This document shows, piece after piece, positions 44,176-52,174 of a DNA stretch of 64,000 nucleotides. This DNA comes from Poriferisodalis sp965226645. GTDB lineage: Bacteria; Actinomycetota; Acidimicrobiia; Acidimicrobiales; Poriferisodalaceae. The translations under genes were made by a program, and so were the position numbers. The notes beneath the pieces are model-generated. The model saw only the letters and a program-made list of their open reading frames with translations, ran no database searches and was not told the DNA's origin. Every line of letters starts with the position of its first letter. Positions within the stretch are counted from its first letter, which is position 1. Location of the stretch: positions 620,001 to 684,000 of the forward strand of contig CBDDDL010000001.1 of NCBI GenBank assembly GCA_965226645.1, read 5' to 3'.

Positions 44176-44290
44176 GGGGCGGCCTCTGTGTTGTTCTTGG
44201 AGTACGGGATCTGTGGATGCGGGGGTCGCAGGCGAGAGATGTGCCGATGAGCGCTGTGTTGATGGTCGATGCGCGCTGGCCGGGACACGG

Positions 44291-45664
44291 TCACGAGCCC
44301 TGCGGCAGGTACTGGTCGTGGGACCATGGGTCGAGCCGCAGGCTGAGCTCGCGCAGGCGGCCGTGGAACTCGTCGCGGGGCACGTGGCACAGGCGGATGT
44401 GGCGGCCGCTGGCGGGATCAAACGCAGTGCGGCCGTGCATGACCCGGTGGTTGTCGATGAGCACGCCCTGGCCGGCTTCGACCCGGATCGTGGCCGTGAA
44501 CTCGGAGCTGTGCATCCGGTTGCTGAAGGCACGGATGGCGTCGTAGAGCCGGTCGATGTCGTCTGGCGACACGTCGGGCGGGCCGAGCGCCCGGTCGAAG
44601 TAGCGAACACCGCTCGGATGGCCGAATTCGTCGAGTCGGATGAGCGGGCTGCGGCTGCGCATGTTGATCTCGCCGGGGTGACGCCGCACGTGTGTCACCG
44701 GCAGGGTGGTGAGCGCTTCGAATGCGGCGGGTTCCTCGAGTCGTAGCGATTCGGCGATGGCGAAACCGTCCACGTAGGTGCTCATGCCGCCGACGTCGGT
44801 GTTGGACAAGCAGTGGAAGATGTCGATGCCGGGCGGGGAGTAGTAGAAGGCATCGTCGATGTGGGGTGCCTGGGCCATGCCGGTCTTGGCGCCCAGCTTT
44901 GCCACCGGTTCGGCACGAACGTCATAGATGCGGCCATAAACCGTCGTCTCGTGGATGGGGCCGACGAGGTTGGCGAGCCGCTCGGTTTGCTCGGGCTCGG
45001 TGCCGAGGTTCGCGATGCGCACGATGCCGTAGTCGCACAGCAGCCGGTAGGCGCCTAGCTGGCCGTCGGCACCGTCGCCGGCGTCGGCCCATTCGACGGT
45101 GGGGAAGCAGTCCGCCAGTTGGGCGCGCCACGTCGTCGGCTGCCACGCGGCACGCCGCTGGCGGGCCTCGTCGTCGTAGGCATTGGCGGCGAGCCAGTCG
45201 CTGCCGTACGTCGAGCGGTGGCCGTCGGGCCACGTGAGCACGAGGTCGCCCTCGTCGGCTTCGGCCAGGGTCGGCGTGATGTCGGCAGGGAAGCTCGCCA
45301 CGGTCGTGAAGCGGATGCCGTCGGAGGGATTGCCGCACTCGGCGCACCAGCAGCAGTGCCGCAACCACTGGCTTGCAAAGGTCCGACATTGCCCGTCGGC
45401 GAAGTTGACATGTACTTGGCGCCCGTCGATGGCAGCGTTGGCCACAGCGGCTGCGTCGGCGATGCCGAGCCGGTTGCCGAGGTGCGGGTTGTGAGTAGTG
45501 ATGCCGCCAACGGCGCCATGGGGGCTCGATGCCTCGGATTCAGCTGGCAATGACGGCACACCTGCGGTCGCCGTTGCGGCTTCCGGCTGGGCGGAGGCGT
45601 CAGATGTTGTTGTCAGTCGCGTCACTGCGCCTGCCGTCGACGCTGCTGTCGACGGTTCGTTCAC
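44291..45664 (-). CDS. Gamma-butyrobetaine hydroxylase-like 2-oxoglutarate dioxygenase (TauD/TfdA family)
   Basis: This 457-residue protein has an N-terminal zinc-like DUF971 domain (QWLRHCCWCAECGNPSDGIR with C-x-x-C, and LVLTWPDGHRSTYGSDWLAA), as in gamma-butyrobetaine dioxygenase (BBOX) and trimethyllysine dioxygenase. The TauD domain has the Fe ligands H-x-D in QAPHIDDAFYYSPPGIDIFH and the second His in LIDNHRVMHGRTAFD. The final Arg lies in HIRLCHVPRDEFHGRLRELS. It should hydroxylate a betaine-like or similar acid with O2 and 2-oxoglutarate. It starts with GTG at 45664, three bases after the enolase-superfamily stop. A poorly conserved N-terminal 55 residues may be a start mis-call; the ATG/GTG further in cannot be excluded. 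Confidence 0.85.
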   Translation of the reverse strand: MNEPSTAASTAGAVTRLTTTSDASAQPEAATATAGVPSLPAESEASSPHGAVGGITTHNPHLGNRLGIADAAAVANAAIDGRQVHVNFADGQCRTFASQWLRHCCWCAECGNPSDGIRFTTVASFPADITPTLAEADEGDLVLTWPDGHRSTYGSDWLAANAYDDEARQRRAAWQPTTWRAQLADCFPTVEWADAGDGADGQLGAYRLLCDYGIVRIANLGTEPEQTERLANLVGPIHETTVYGRIYDVRAEPVAKLGAKTGMAQAPHIDDAFYYSPPGIDIFHCLSNTDVGGMSTYVDGFAIAESLRLEEPAAFEALTTLPVTHVRRHPGEINMRSRSPLIRLDEFGHPSGVRYFDRALGPPDVSPDDIDRLYDAIRAFSNRMHSSEFTATIRVEAGQGVLIDNHRVMHGRTAFDPASGRHIRLCHVPRDEFHGRLRELSLRLDPWSHDQYLPQGS

Positions 45665-45667
45665 CGC

Positions 45668-46885
45668 TCAGTCGCTCCCGCCGCTGGCAACGTCCAGCGT
45701 GTGAGCCGCGACCAGCTCGTCGTTCAACTCAACGCCGAGGCCGGGTCCCGTCGGCAGCGCCGCGTACCCGTCGACGATCTCGGGCTCGGGCGGGTGCACC
45801 AGCTCGGTGCGCAGCCGGGATGCGCCAAGCCGCGATGACCGGAACTCGACCATCGGGATAGTCAGCGCCGCTGCTTGGAGGTGGAAGTTGGCGACGTCGG
45901 TGATGCCGGTTGCGAAGCTGTGGGGGATGAGCTGCGCGCCGTGCAACTCGCACAGCTCGGCGATGCGCATGAGCTCGGTGAACCCGCCGGCGCGGCTGAC
46001 CCCGGGCTGCACCAGTGACACGCCTCCGGTGGTCAGCCACTCGCGCACTTCCCAGCGGCCCGCTGCGAACTCGGCGCCGCCGACCCGCACGGGCGACACC
46101 GCTGCCAGACGGGCGTGACCGGCCAGGTCGTCGTGGCGCAGCGGTGCCTCCGCGAAGACGATGTCGAAGTCCTCAATGCGCCGCAGCGTCCAGGCGGCGT
46201 CATGCCAGTCCCGCCAGCGGTACCCGAAATCGAGTGCGATCGTCAGGTCGTCGCCAAGCGAGGTGCGGCAGGTTCGGACGAACTCGACGATGCCCCGGTC
46301 GTTCACGTCATTGCCGAACAGCACCGGCACCTTCACCGCGGTGAGGCCCTGGTCGGCGGCAATGGCGGCCTGGCGGGTGATCTCGTCGAGCACTGCGTTC
46401 ACCGGCCCGTCGTAGATGTCGCCCGGATAGCACGTGGCATACGGCCGGATGCGCTCGGTCCGGGCCCCGCCGAGCAGCTTGTACACCGGCAGTCCGAGCT
46501 GGCGGCCGGCCAGGTCGTAGAGCGCGATGTCCACCGCTGAGTAGGCCTGGATGTAGGTGCCGCGGCGCCCGTGGTAGAAGCTGCCGTGGTACGCCCGGTC
46601 ATAGATCGCGGCCGCTTCGATCGGGTCGGCGCCCACCACCACGTCTTTGATGCCCTGGCTCCAGAAGTGGATGGTGCGCTGGTCGATCATCGCTTTGACG
46701 ACCGCTGGCGTGCAGACCGATTCGCCGATTCCGACACGTCCGTCTTCGTCGATGACCTTGACCAGCAGGGTCTCCTCGGAGCCTTCGGCGAAGGCGTTGC
46801 CCACCGCGGGCACCGAGACGATCAGCGCCTCGACCGCGGCAATGGGGCAGGGCTGGCGGGCGGGCATCACCGCGCCGCTCGACAT
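45668..46885 (-). CDS. Enolase-superfamily mandelate racemase/muconate lactonizing enzyme-like protein
   Basis: This 405-residue protein has the N-terminal lid (VGIGESVCTPAVVKAMIDQR) and the barrel metal ligands: Asp in LTIALDFGYRWRDWHDAAWT, Glu in FDIVFAEAPLRHDDL and Glu in RVGGAEFAAGRWEVREWL. The base region LTAVKVPVLFGNDVNDRG holds one Lys of the usual K-x-K pair, with Pro replacing the second, and LIPHSFATGITDVANF supplies the other His base. The reaction is probably racemisation, cycloisomerisation or dehydration of an acid. The ATG at 46885 has a good ribosome-binding site (AAGGGGTGAC). It is the second gene of the operon, following the SDR at 46967, and its stop is coupled to the dioxygenase GTG. 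Confidence 0.87.
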   Translation of the reverse strand: MSSGAVMPARQPCPIAAVEALIVSVPAVGNAFAEGSEETLLVKVIDEDGRVGIGESVCTPAVVKAMIDQRTIHFWSQGIKDVVVGADPIEAAAIYDRAYHGSFYHGRRGTYIQAYSAVDIALYDLAGRQLGLPVYKLLGGARTERIRPYATCYPGDIYDGPVNAVLDEITRQAAIAADQGLTAVKVPVLFGNDVNDRGIVEFVRTCRTSLGDDLTIALDFGYRWRDWHDAAWTLRRIEDFDIVFAEAPLRHDDLAGHARLAAVSPVRVGGAEFAAGRWEVREWLTTGGVSLVQPGVSRAGGFTELMRIAELCELHGAQLIPHSFATGITDVANFHLQAAALTIPMVEFRSSRLGASRLRTELVHPPEPEIVDGYAALPTGPGLGVELNDELVAAHTLDVASGGSD

Positions 46886-46966
46886 GTCACCCCTTGGTCC
46901 CGTCTGAGCACCCGGCCTGGCATTGCACTCGGCGCAACGTGACCACGCGTCTCAGCCGCCCGGACG

Positions 46967-47701
46967 TCAGCCGATGGGGCTCTGTGCTGTGAGGCCACCG
47001 TCCACAGTAAACACGCTGCCTGAGATGAAGCGGGCCGCTGGCGAGGCGAGCCAGGAAACGACTTCGGCGACATCGTCGGGGGTGCCGAGCCGTCCGACGG
47101 GATGCCGCTCGACGGCGGCCTGGCGTGCAGCCGCAGGGTCCGCTTCAAGATCGAACACAGCGTCGGCCAACGCCGTGGCGATCCAGCCGGGGCTGACTGC
47201 AACGCAGCGGATGCCTTGGTGCCCGTGGTCGACGGCAATGGCACGGGTGAGGGCTTCGACGGCACCCTTCGAAGCGTTGTAGACGGCCATTCCGGCGTCG
47301 GCATGGGTTGCGGCCACCGAGCCGATGTTGATGATCACGCCACCGCCATCGGGCTGGCCCGCCATCTGGCGCACGGCGGCACGGCACATGTTGAACACGC
47401 CCCGCACGTTGACGTCCATGACATGGTCATACTCCTCGTCGGTGGTGTCAGCGACGGTCTTCTCCACCTGCACACCGGCGTTGTTGACCACCACGTCCAG
47501 CTGTCCGAATTGCTCGACGGCCGCGGCGACGAGCGCGTCGGCCCCCGCAGGGTCCGCGACATCGGTGCGCAGCCACCCAGCGTCGTCGAGATCGGGCGCG
47601 CTCCGGCTCCCCGTCAGCACCGACCAGCCGTCTGCCACGAACCGTCGGGCGATCGCCCAACCGATCCCCGAGCTCGCCCCCGTCACCACCACACTGCTCA
47701 C
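46967..47701 (-). CDS. Short-chain dehydrogenase/reductase
   Basis: This 244-residue classical SDR has TGASSGIGWAIARRF, then DVADPAGADALVAAAVE and LDVVVNNAGVQVEKTVA. IINIGSVAATHADAGMAVYN carries the catalytic Ser, and the active site Y-x-x-x-K is YNASK. The C-terminal ISGSVFTVDGGLTAQSPIG completes the family pattern. A GTG start at 47701 follows GAGGAGGCGCC, a strong ribosome-binding sequence. It is the first gene of the catabolic operon; the promoter must lie in the divergent gap to the VOC gene. Confidence 0.9.
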   Translation of the reverse strand: MSSVVVTGASSGIGWAIARRFVADGWSVLTGSRSAPDLDDAGWLRTDVADPAGADALVAAAVEQFGQLDVVVNNAGVQVEKTVADTTDEEYDHVMDVNVRGVFNMCRAAVRQMAGQPDGGGVIINIGSVAATHADAGMAVYNASKGAVEALTRAIAVDHGHQGIRCVAVSPGWIATALADAVFDLEADPAAARQAAVERHPVGRLGTPDDVAEVVSWLASPAARFISGSVFTVDGGLTAQSPIG

Positions 47702-47795
47702 GGCGCCTCCTCAGCGTTCCCACACGGCAGGCTTGCAGCATGTCGCATTCGCGGCGCGTCACTTGCCGACCTGCCGATGTGAGCGGAGCCACCCG

Positions 47796-48173
47796 ATGAC
47801 GATCGTCGCCATCGATCACGTCCAGCTGGCGATGCCGCCCGGCGGAGAGGACGCAGCACAGGAGTTCTACGAGGGCCTGCTCGGCCTGCCACGCGTGCCC
47901 AAGCCGCCGCACCTTGAAGCCCGCGGCGGTTGCTGGTTCGAAAGTGACGCCGTCAAGATCCACCTCGGCGTCGAGCAGCCCGGCGACGGCCCGTTCCGCC
48001 CGGCGCGCAAGGCCCACCCGGCCCTGCTGGTGGATGGTCTCCCCGCACTTGTCGAACAGCTCCGAGCCGCCCGCGTCACCGTCCGTGACGACGACCCGCT
48101 CGAGGGTTACGACCGGGTCTACGTCGACGACCCCTTCGGCAACCGCATCGAGTTGATGGAGCCGAGCGACTGA
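47796..48173 (+). CDS. VOC-family protein
   Basis: This 125-residue protein has TIVAIDHVQLAMPPGGEDAA (first metal-like His), FYEGLLGLPRVPKPPHLEAR, SDAVKIHLGVEQPGDGPFRP (second His) and DRVYVDDPFGNRIELMEPSD, which carries the C-terminal Glu ligand in N-R-I-E. It is a glyoxalase/dioxygenase-fold protein of the lactoylglutathione-lyase-like group; the activity is unknown. It is divergent from the SDR operon with a 94-bp gap. It could act on the same substrates or be co-regulated. Confidence 0.82.
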   Translation: MTIVAIDHVQLAMPPGGEDAAQEFYEGLLGLPRVPKPPHLEARGGCWFESDAVKIHLGVEQPGDGPFRPARKAHPALLVDGLPALVEQLRAARVTVRDDDPLEGYDRVYVDDPFGNRIELMEPSD

Positions 48174-48232
48174 GTTCTGCGCTTGCGAGGAACCCGCGAT
48201 GCTGTGGAGCTTGGCCGTGTTGGCTGTCGAGC

Positions 48233-48625
48233 TCAGACTTGGATAACGCTCAAGTCGTCGATCGTCGGGAAGTCGTGATCCTGGGTCACGACAGGGACTC
48301 CGTGCGCAAGCGCTGTGGCGGCAATCCACGAATCGTTGATCGGCATTGCCATGCCTCGCTCTCGGAGTGTGACACGCAGGAGTGCCCATGCGGCGGCCAC
48401 ATCCCCGTCGATCGGCAGCGGTTGAAGCGCGAGTGCGTTGGCCAGCGTCGACAGACGACGGTCACGCACGATGGTGTCTGCGGCCCTGAGCACACCGACT
48501 CGAAGTTCGCCGACGGTGACGATCGACACGCTCAATTGGTCCGGGATCGCTTCTGTCTGGACTGGGCGACCCGTCTCGCGTGCAATGAAGAGCGATGTGT
48601 CCGCGAGGCCGCGACTCAGGGCCAT
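48233..48625 (-). CDS. PIN-domain toxin (VapC-like)
   Basis: This 130-residue PIN protein shows MALSRGLADTSLFIARETGR (first Asp in L-A-D-T-S), LSVSIVTVGELRVGVLRAAD (second acidic E-L), AMPINDSWIAATALAHGVPV (third Asp, D-S-W-I-A) and VTQDHDFPTI (fourth acidic position). The full set of acidic positions supports nuclease activity. It overlaps the antitoxin by 10 bases: its ATG at 48625 starts inside the antitoxin end at 48616. A standard antitoxin-toxin arrangement on the minus strand. Confidence 0.87.
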   Translation of the reverse strand: MALSRGLADTSLFIARETGRPVQTEAIPDQLSVSIVTVGELRVGVLRAADTIVRDRRLSTLANALALQPLPIDGDVAAAWALLRVTLRERGMAMPINDSWIAATALAHGVPVVTQDHDFPTIDDLSVIQV

Positions 48626-48870
48626 GGCAAGTCGTCGGTCGTCTCGACGGAGAGATCTGCCAGGTCATTGGCCAAGCCAGGATCGGCCTGGTGTGCCAGC
48701 ACTTCACGGATGAAGCGTTCACGGCTCATCCATTGCGGCCGCATCTCGACGGGCCGAAGCTCGGCCACGGGGCGACCATGCACGGTGATGCAGATCGACT
48801 CGCCGGCGGCCACTCGATCCAGCAACGCACGCGTCTGGTTGCGGAGTTCACGCGAAGCCACTTCCTCCAT
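48616..48870 (-). CDS. Phd/YefM-type antitoxin
   Basis: This 84-residue antitoxin starts MEEVASRELRNQTRALLDRV, the usual Phd fold opening (S-x-R-E-x-R-x-x-x-x-x-L-L-D). AAGESICITVHGRPVAELRP follows, then a variable tail. The ATG at 48870 fits the family's start; the ORF extends to 48984 but the upstream part has no Phd content. It pairs with the PIN toxin. A perfect palindrome lies 9 bases upstream. Confidence 0.85.
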   Translation of the reverse strand: MEEVASRELRNQTRALLDRVAAGESICITVHGRPVAELRPVEMRPQWMSRERFIREVLAHQADPGLANDLADLSVETTDDLPWP

Positions 48871-48879
48871 GGACGCAGT

Positions 48880-48895
48880 GTCGCATATATGCGAC
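48880..48895. promoter_or_regulatory. Perfect 16-bp palindrome GTCGCATATATGCGAC before the antitoxin
   Basis: GTCGCATATATGCGAC is a perfect palindrome ending nine bases upstream of the Phd-type antitoxin start. AT-rich in the centre, it is a probable autoregulatory operator and may overlap the -10 region. Confidence 0.8.
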
Positions 48896-49096
48896 GTCTG
48901 TAGCAACACTGCAGACCTTGCCATTGCGGAGCGATCGATCGGAATACGAGTTGGATCGGTCGAGTCCGCCCGCGTCTCACTCACGCCGACGACCGTAAAG
49001 ACAGCGCCCGGTCAACGCAGCATCGTTTTCCGACGGTGCGACCCGAGCTGATCGAGCCTCACACCTGAGTTGAGCTTTCGTGCCTAGGCGTTCGCG

Positions 49097-50245
49097 TCAA
49101 CCAGTGTGCGACGGTGTGAATGACGCGAGCTTGAGTACCGGGTCGGTCCAACCTTCCTCGGTGAACAGCGTCCCAGCCAGTCGCCCGATCTCGTCGGCTG
49201 ACTTTGCCGCCGAACCGCATCCGCCGATCGCGACCGCGACGCGATCATCGACCCAGTCAATCCAGGGGAGACCGTGTGGGGTGTCCGTGACCACACACGG
49301 CTTCAGATCTCGGGAACGGATCGTGCGGCCGGGGAGAAGTTCCCTCAACCGGTCCTCGAGTCCATCGGCCTCGGTGGGGTTCCCGCCGCTGCGAAACCAG
49401 TCCACTACATCGGCGGGGTCTGTGGCGTACCCGACCGAGCGGTCGTAGCCGCCGATCTTCAACATGGTTCGTCCATCCGGAAACCGAACCGGCGGAACCC
49501 AGTAGACGTCGCGGCGAGAGTCCGCATCTGTCCTACGGATCAGGCTCGGAAGCGGTGGGCCGTCGTCGAGATCGGCGAGCAGAATCGTTCGGAGTGTGCG
49601 TTCGAGCGGCAAGTCGACCGCGACGAGTTCAGCTGCCCACGCTCCAGTGCACAACAGCACGTTGTCCGCGGCCAACGTGTCGTTCCCGATGGTCAACTGC
49701 ACGCCGTTGCGTGTCGGCTCGGCCGCTGTGACGGGCGCGTCCACGATTGATCCGCCCGCTGCGCTCGCCAGGCGATTCTGCGCGACGATCATGCGCCGTG
49801 GGTTGACATGGCCGGCTGGTGCGGATTCGAGAATAATCGTCTCCGCGCTCGACATGGCGATACCGAAGCGTTCAGCGACCTCGGTCGCGGTGACCTCGCG
49901 TGCGTCGACGTCGAGTTCCAGCGCGAGAGTGAGATCCGCTCGCGGCTCAGCCGAGGCGTAGACGAGTCCGGCACCGGTGTGAAACGGCACACCCGAGCGT
50001 TCCTCGATGTCCGCGTACCTGGCGATCGATCGGATCGCAAGCTGGGACCAGGTGGGATCAGGATCAATCATCCGTGTGATGCGGCCTTCGTCGTAGTGGC
50101 TCGAGAACGGACCCGACGACGTTGCGTAGTCCTTCGGTTCTCCGGGCCCGATCAGCGCTACGGAGTGCCCGGCCTCTGCGAGATGTCTCGCGGCAGCGCT
50201 GCCGATCAGACCCCTTCCGACTACCGCGACCTCGACGCTCGTCAT
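49097..50245 (-). CDS. FAD-dependent amino-acid/sarcosine oxidase-like protein (DAO family)
   Basis: This 382-residue protein begins with an FAD-binding Rossmann motif (VEVAVVGRGLIGSAAARHLA), then GHSVALIGPGEPKDYATSSG, with FSSHYDEGRITRMIDPDPTW typical of N-methyl amino-acid oxidases (S-S-H-x-x-x-R-x-x-R). DNVLLCTGAWAAELVAVDL follows, and AVAIGGCGSAAKSADEIGRL has the cofactor-binding Gly-rich turn near the end. The covalent-flavin Cys of sarcosine oxidase may be the C in VAIGGCGSAAK. It probably oxidises an N-methyl or secondary amine, releasing H2O2. It is a neighbour but not part of the SDR-aconitase X operon. Confidence 0.85.
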   Translation of the reverse strand: MTSVEVAVVGRGLIGSAAARHLAEAGHSVALIGPGEPKDYATSSGPFSSHYDEGRITRMIDPDPTWSQLAIRSIARYADIEERSGVPFHTGAGLVYASAEPRADLTLALELDVDAREVTATEVAERFGIAMSSAETIILESAPAGHVNPRRMIVAQNRLASAAGGSIVDAPVTAAEPTRNGVQLTIGNDTLAADNVLLCTGAWAAELVAVDLPLERTLRTILLADLDDGPPLPSLIRRTDADSRRDVYWVPPVRFPDGRTMLKIGGYDRSVGYATDPADVVDWFRSGGNPTEADGLEDRLRELLPGRTIRSRDLKPCVVTDTPHGLPWIDWVDDRVAVAIGGCGSAAKSADEIGRLAGTLFTEEGWTDPVLKLASFTPSHTG

Positions 50246-50330
50246 GCTCGCAAGGTAGATGGTTTCGCTACGGGTGATTTCGATTCAGGTGTTCTCTACA
50301 TGGGTGCACTAGATGCAAGCGCCCGGCCCC

Positions 50331-51371
50331 CTACCAAGAGGCCGCCAATTCACGCAGTCCGTCCAAGTCGAGCTTGCGGTCATGGCACCACCACCAGGCG
50401 TAGCTGCGGCACGCTGCGTCGGTCATGTCGTACACATCGGTGGCTTGACGGAGATGATGTACCGACAGCAACGCCTCGGCGTAGGCGTAAGTGAAGTAAT
50501 CGGGGTTCCATCGTTCCGGATCGGCATTGACCCACTCCAACGCATGGGCGTAGATGGCCATGGCCAGGCGAATTCCGGCCGGAAAGACCTCTTCGCCCCA
50601 CTCACTTACCGAGGCCGAGACCTGGTCTCGCAAGGCAATGCTGGGGTCCGGCAATTCGGGATTGTCCCGGGCGGCCAAATAGGCGTGCAGCATGGCGATG
50701 TGCTCATCCTGACCCGCTGTCGTCCCAGCCACGGCGTCACTCAGCGTCTGGCGGGCGACCGTCACTGACTGGGGAGCTGAGGGAGGTGGCCACACGATCG
50801 GACCTGGCGCGACGTGCGCCAAGCCCAATCCGTGCGAGCTGTAGGAACCCACGAGATGCGCGGTGTCCTCCACAGCGGCGGTGGCTTCGTGGATGCCCTG
50901 AGGCCATGGTGGGCCGGCACCGCGAGCAGTGTCCAGGGACACGCTGTGGTCGAACAGCGCAGGGTCGGGCTTCCCTGGTGCGAAGGGATCCGAGGCGTAG
51001 TCGTGCAACGCCTCGTCCCAGCATCCGGGATACGCCGCCCGGCAGAACTCGCTGAGCGCGCCGCACAAGGAACAGCTGTCGACCAAGTTGCCCAGCAATT
51101 CGGCGGCCATATTGATGCCCTGGTTTACGGCTGATGACTTCGGCGTGCGCTTCACTGGGCGCGATTGCCGGCCCCGCAGCTGAGCTGGGTCGCGAGACCG
51201 AGTGCCGCGGGCGAGCATTTCGTCACAAGCTCGAATGACCAGTGCAGGCCATTCAATGCACTCGCCTTGGTCGAGGGAGTCGTGCATGGCCTTCTCGGCG
51301 GTTCGGACCAATCGAGCTGGACGCTCCGCTGAGCCGTACTTCGGAATGAGCTTGAGTGTTGTGGTTGTCAT
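50331..51371 (-). CDS. Unrecognised protein of about 346 residues
   Basis: I do not recognise the family. The N-terminal third is basic (MTTTTLKLIPKYGSAERPAR, RGRQSRPVKRTPKSSAVNQG) and contains a Cys-rich block DSCSLCGALSEFCRAAYPGC, which could bind zinc. A mostly helical, Trp/His-containing C-terminal half follows: HIAMLHAYLAARDNPELPDP, ALEWVNADPERWNPDYFTYA and AACRSYAWWWCHDRKLDLDG. Codon use matches the neighbours, so I take it as a real gene. The ATG at 51371 (MTTTTLKLIP) is preferred to 51380. It lies 85 bases after the FAD-oxidase start region and is transcribed on the same strand. Confidence 0.6.
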   Translation of the reverse strand: MTTTTLKLIPKYGSAERPARLVRTAEKAMHDSLDQGECIEWPALVIRACDEMLARGTRSRDPAQLRGRQSRPVKRTPKSSAVNQGINMAAELLGNLVDSCSLCGALSEFCRAAYPGCWDEALHDYASDPFAPGKPDPALFDHSVSLDTARGAGPPWPQGIHEATAAVEDTAHLVGSYSSHGLGLAHVAPGPIVWPPPSAPQSVTVARQTLSDAVAGTTAGQDEHIAMLHAYLAARDNPELPDPSIALRDQVSASVSEWGEEVFPAGIRLAMAIYAHALEWVNADPERWNPDYFTYAYAEALLSVHHLRQATDVYDMTDAACRSYAWWWCHDRKLDLDGLRELAASW

Positions 51372-51527
51372 GAGGCGCACCGTAGGAAGGGGGTGTCACA
51401 GCCATGATGTCTGGGCCAGTGGTTCGGGCCCGGGTCTGACTCGGGGTGTCACGGGCCGTGTGCCTTGTTGGTGATCTGTCGGCTTGGTGCCCGAGCTGCT
51501 GGCGCGCACCGACCGGTCGGGCGAACG

Positions 51528-51620
51528 TCAGCTGCTGGGGACGTAGACGAGGAAGCTGCCGGTAACGAGGTCGGTGATGGACCGCCGGTCCTTGCGCAGC
51601 AGGATGGCGGCGAAGTCGTC
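51528..51620 (-). pseudogene. C-terminal remnant of an RDD-family protein
   Basis: The reverse strand reads DDFAAILLRKDRRSITDLVT then GSFLVYVPSS and a stop, which matches the end of the intact RDD gene just upstream (LLLLLSDQPRTVTDRVTGST then IVHVSELNT). Only about 30 codons remain and no membrane part, so it is a partial duplicate or the tail of a lost paralogue. The bases between 51381 and 51527 hold no gene I recognise. Confidence 0.7.
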
Positions 51621-51724
51621 GGGGGAGACGTCGCTTGGTGGCGGCTCCGGTTCCATCGACACGGGCAGGATTCTTCCAGACAGGGTGCGCGACGGCCGTA
51701 AGCTGAAGTCGGTAGTTGGGCCGG

Positions 51725-52156
51725 CTAGGTGTTCAGCTCCGAGACGTGGACGATGGTGCTGCCCGTGACCCGGTCCGTGACGGTGCGTGGTTGATCGCTC
51801 AGCAGCAGCAAGATGATGTCCACGATGACACCGAGCCCGAAAGTGACGAACCAGTAGATCTCCTTGAACACCTCGCGTACGAACATCCGGCCCCAGCCGA
51901 AGCGAGTCCCGTCGGACTTGACGGCCACCAGCCCGAGGATCTGCTTGCCCGGTGTCTGCCCTCGCGCCAAGACGATCAGCCACCAGGCGGCGTACGCGAA
52001 CACGATGTACCAGTACAAGTAGGACAGGGCCAAGATCGCGCCGTCCACAAGTCGAGCGGCGGCACGCCGCATCGGTGTAGCAGCGTCTTCGTCGAGATAT
52101 CGCTCACGCCGTGGCGGCTCGAATCCCTCGGACACGCCACCGAGTCTGACAGCCAT
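51725..52156 (-). CDS. RDD-family membrane protein
   Basis: This 143-residue protein contains the RDD motif region MRRAAARLVDGAILALSYLY (R-x-x-A-x-x-x-D), TPGKQILGLVAVKSDGTRFG (G-Q-T-P-G-K as in RDD proteins) and RMFVREVFKEIYWFVTFGLG. The hydrophobic segments are residues about 33-62 and 98-118. It ends with RTVTDRVTGSTIVHVSELNT, the usual H/D-D-x-x-x-x-T-x-V-V/I-x ending. RDD proteins are membrane proteins of unknown role, perhaps ion/H+ exchange. It lies downstream of and co-directional with DUF222-HNH copy 2. Confidence 0.87.
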   Translation of the reverse strand: MAVRLGGVSEGFEPPRRERYLDEDAATPMRRAAARLVDGAILALSYLYWYIVFAYAAWWLIVLARGQTPGKQILGLVAVKSDGTRFGWGRMFVREVFKEIYWFVTFGLGVIVDIILLLLSDQPRTVTDRVTGSTIVHVSELNT

Positions 52157-52174
52157 CGGCTCGGCACCTCAGGT

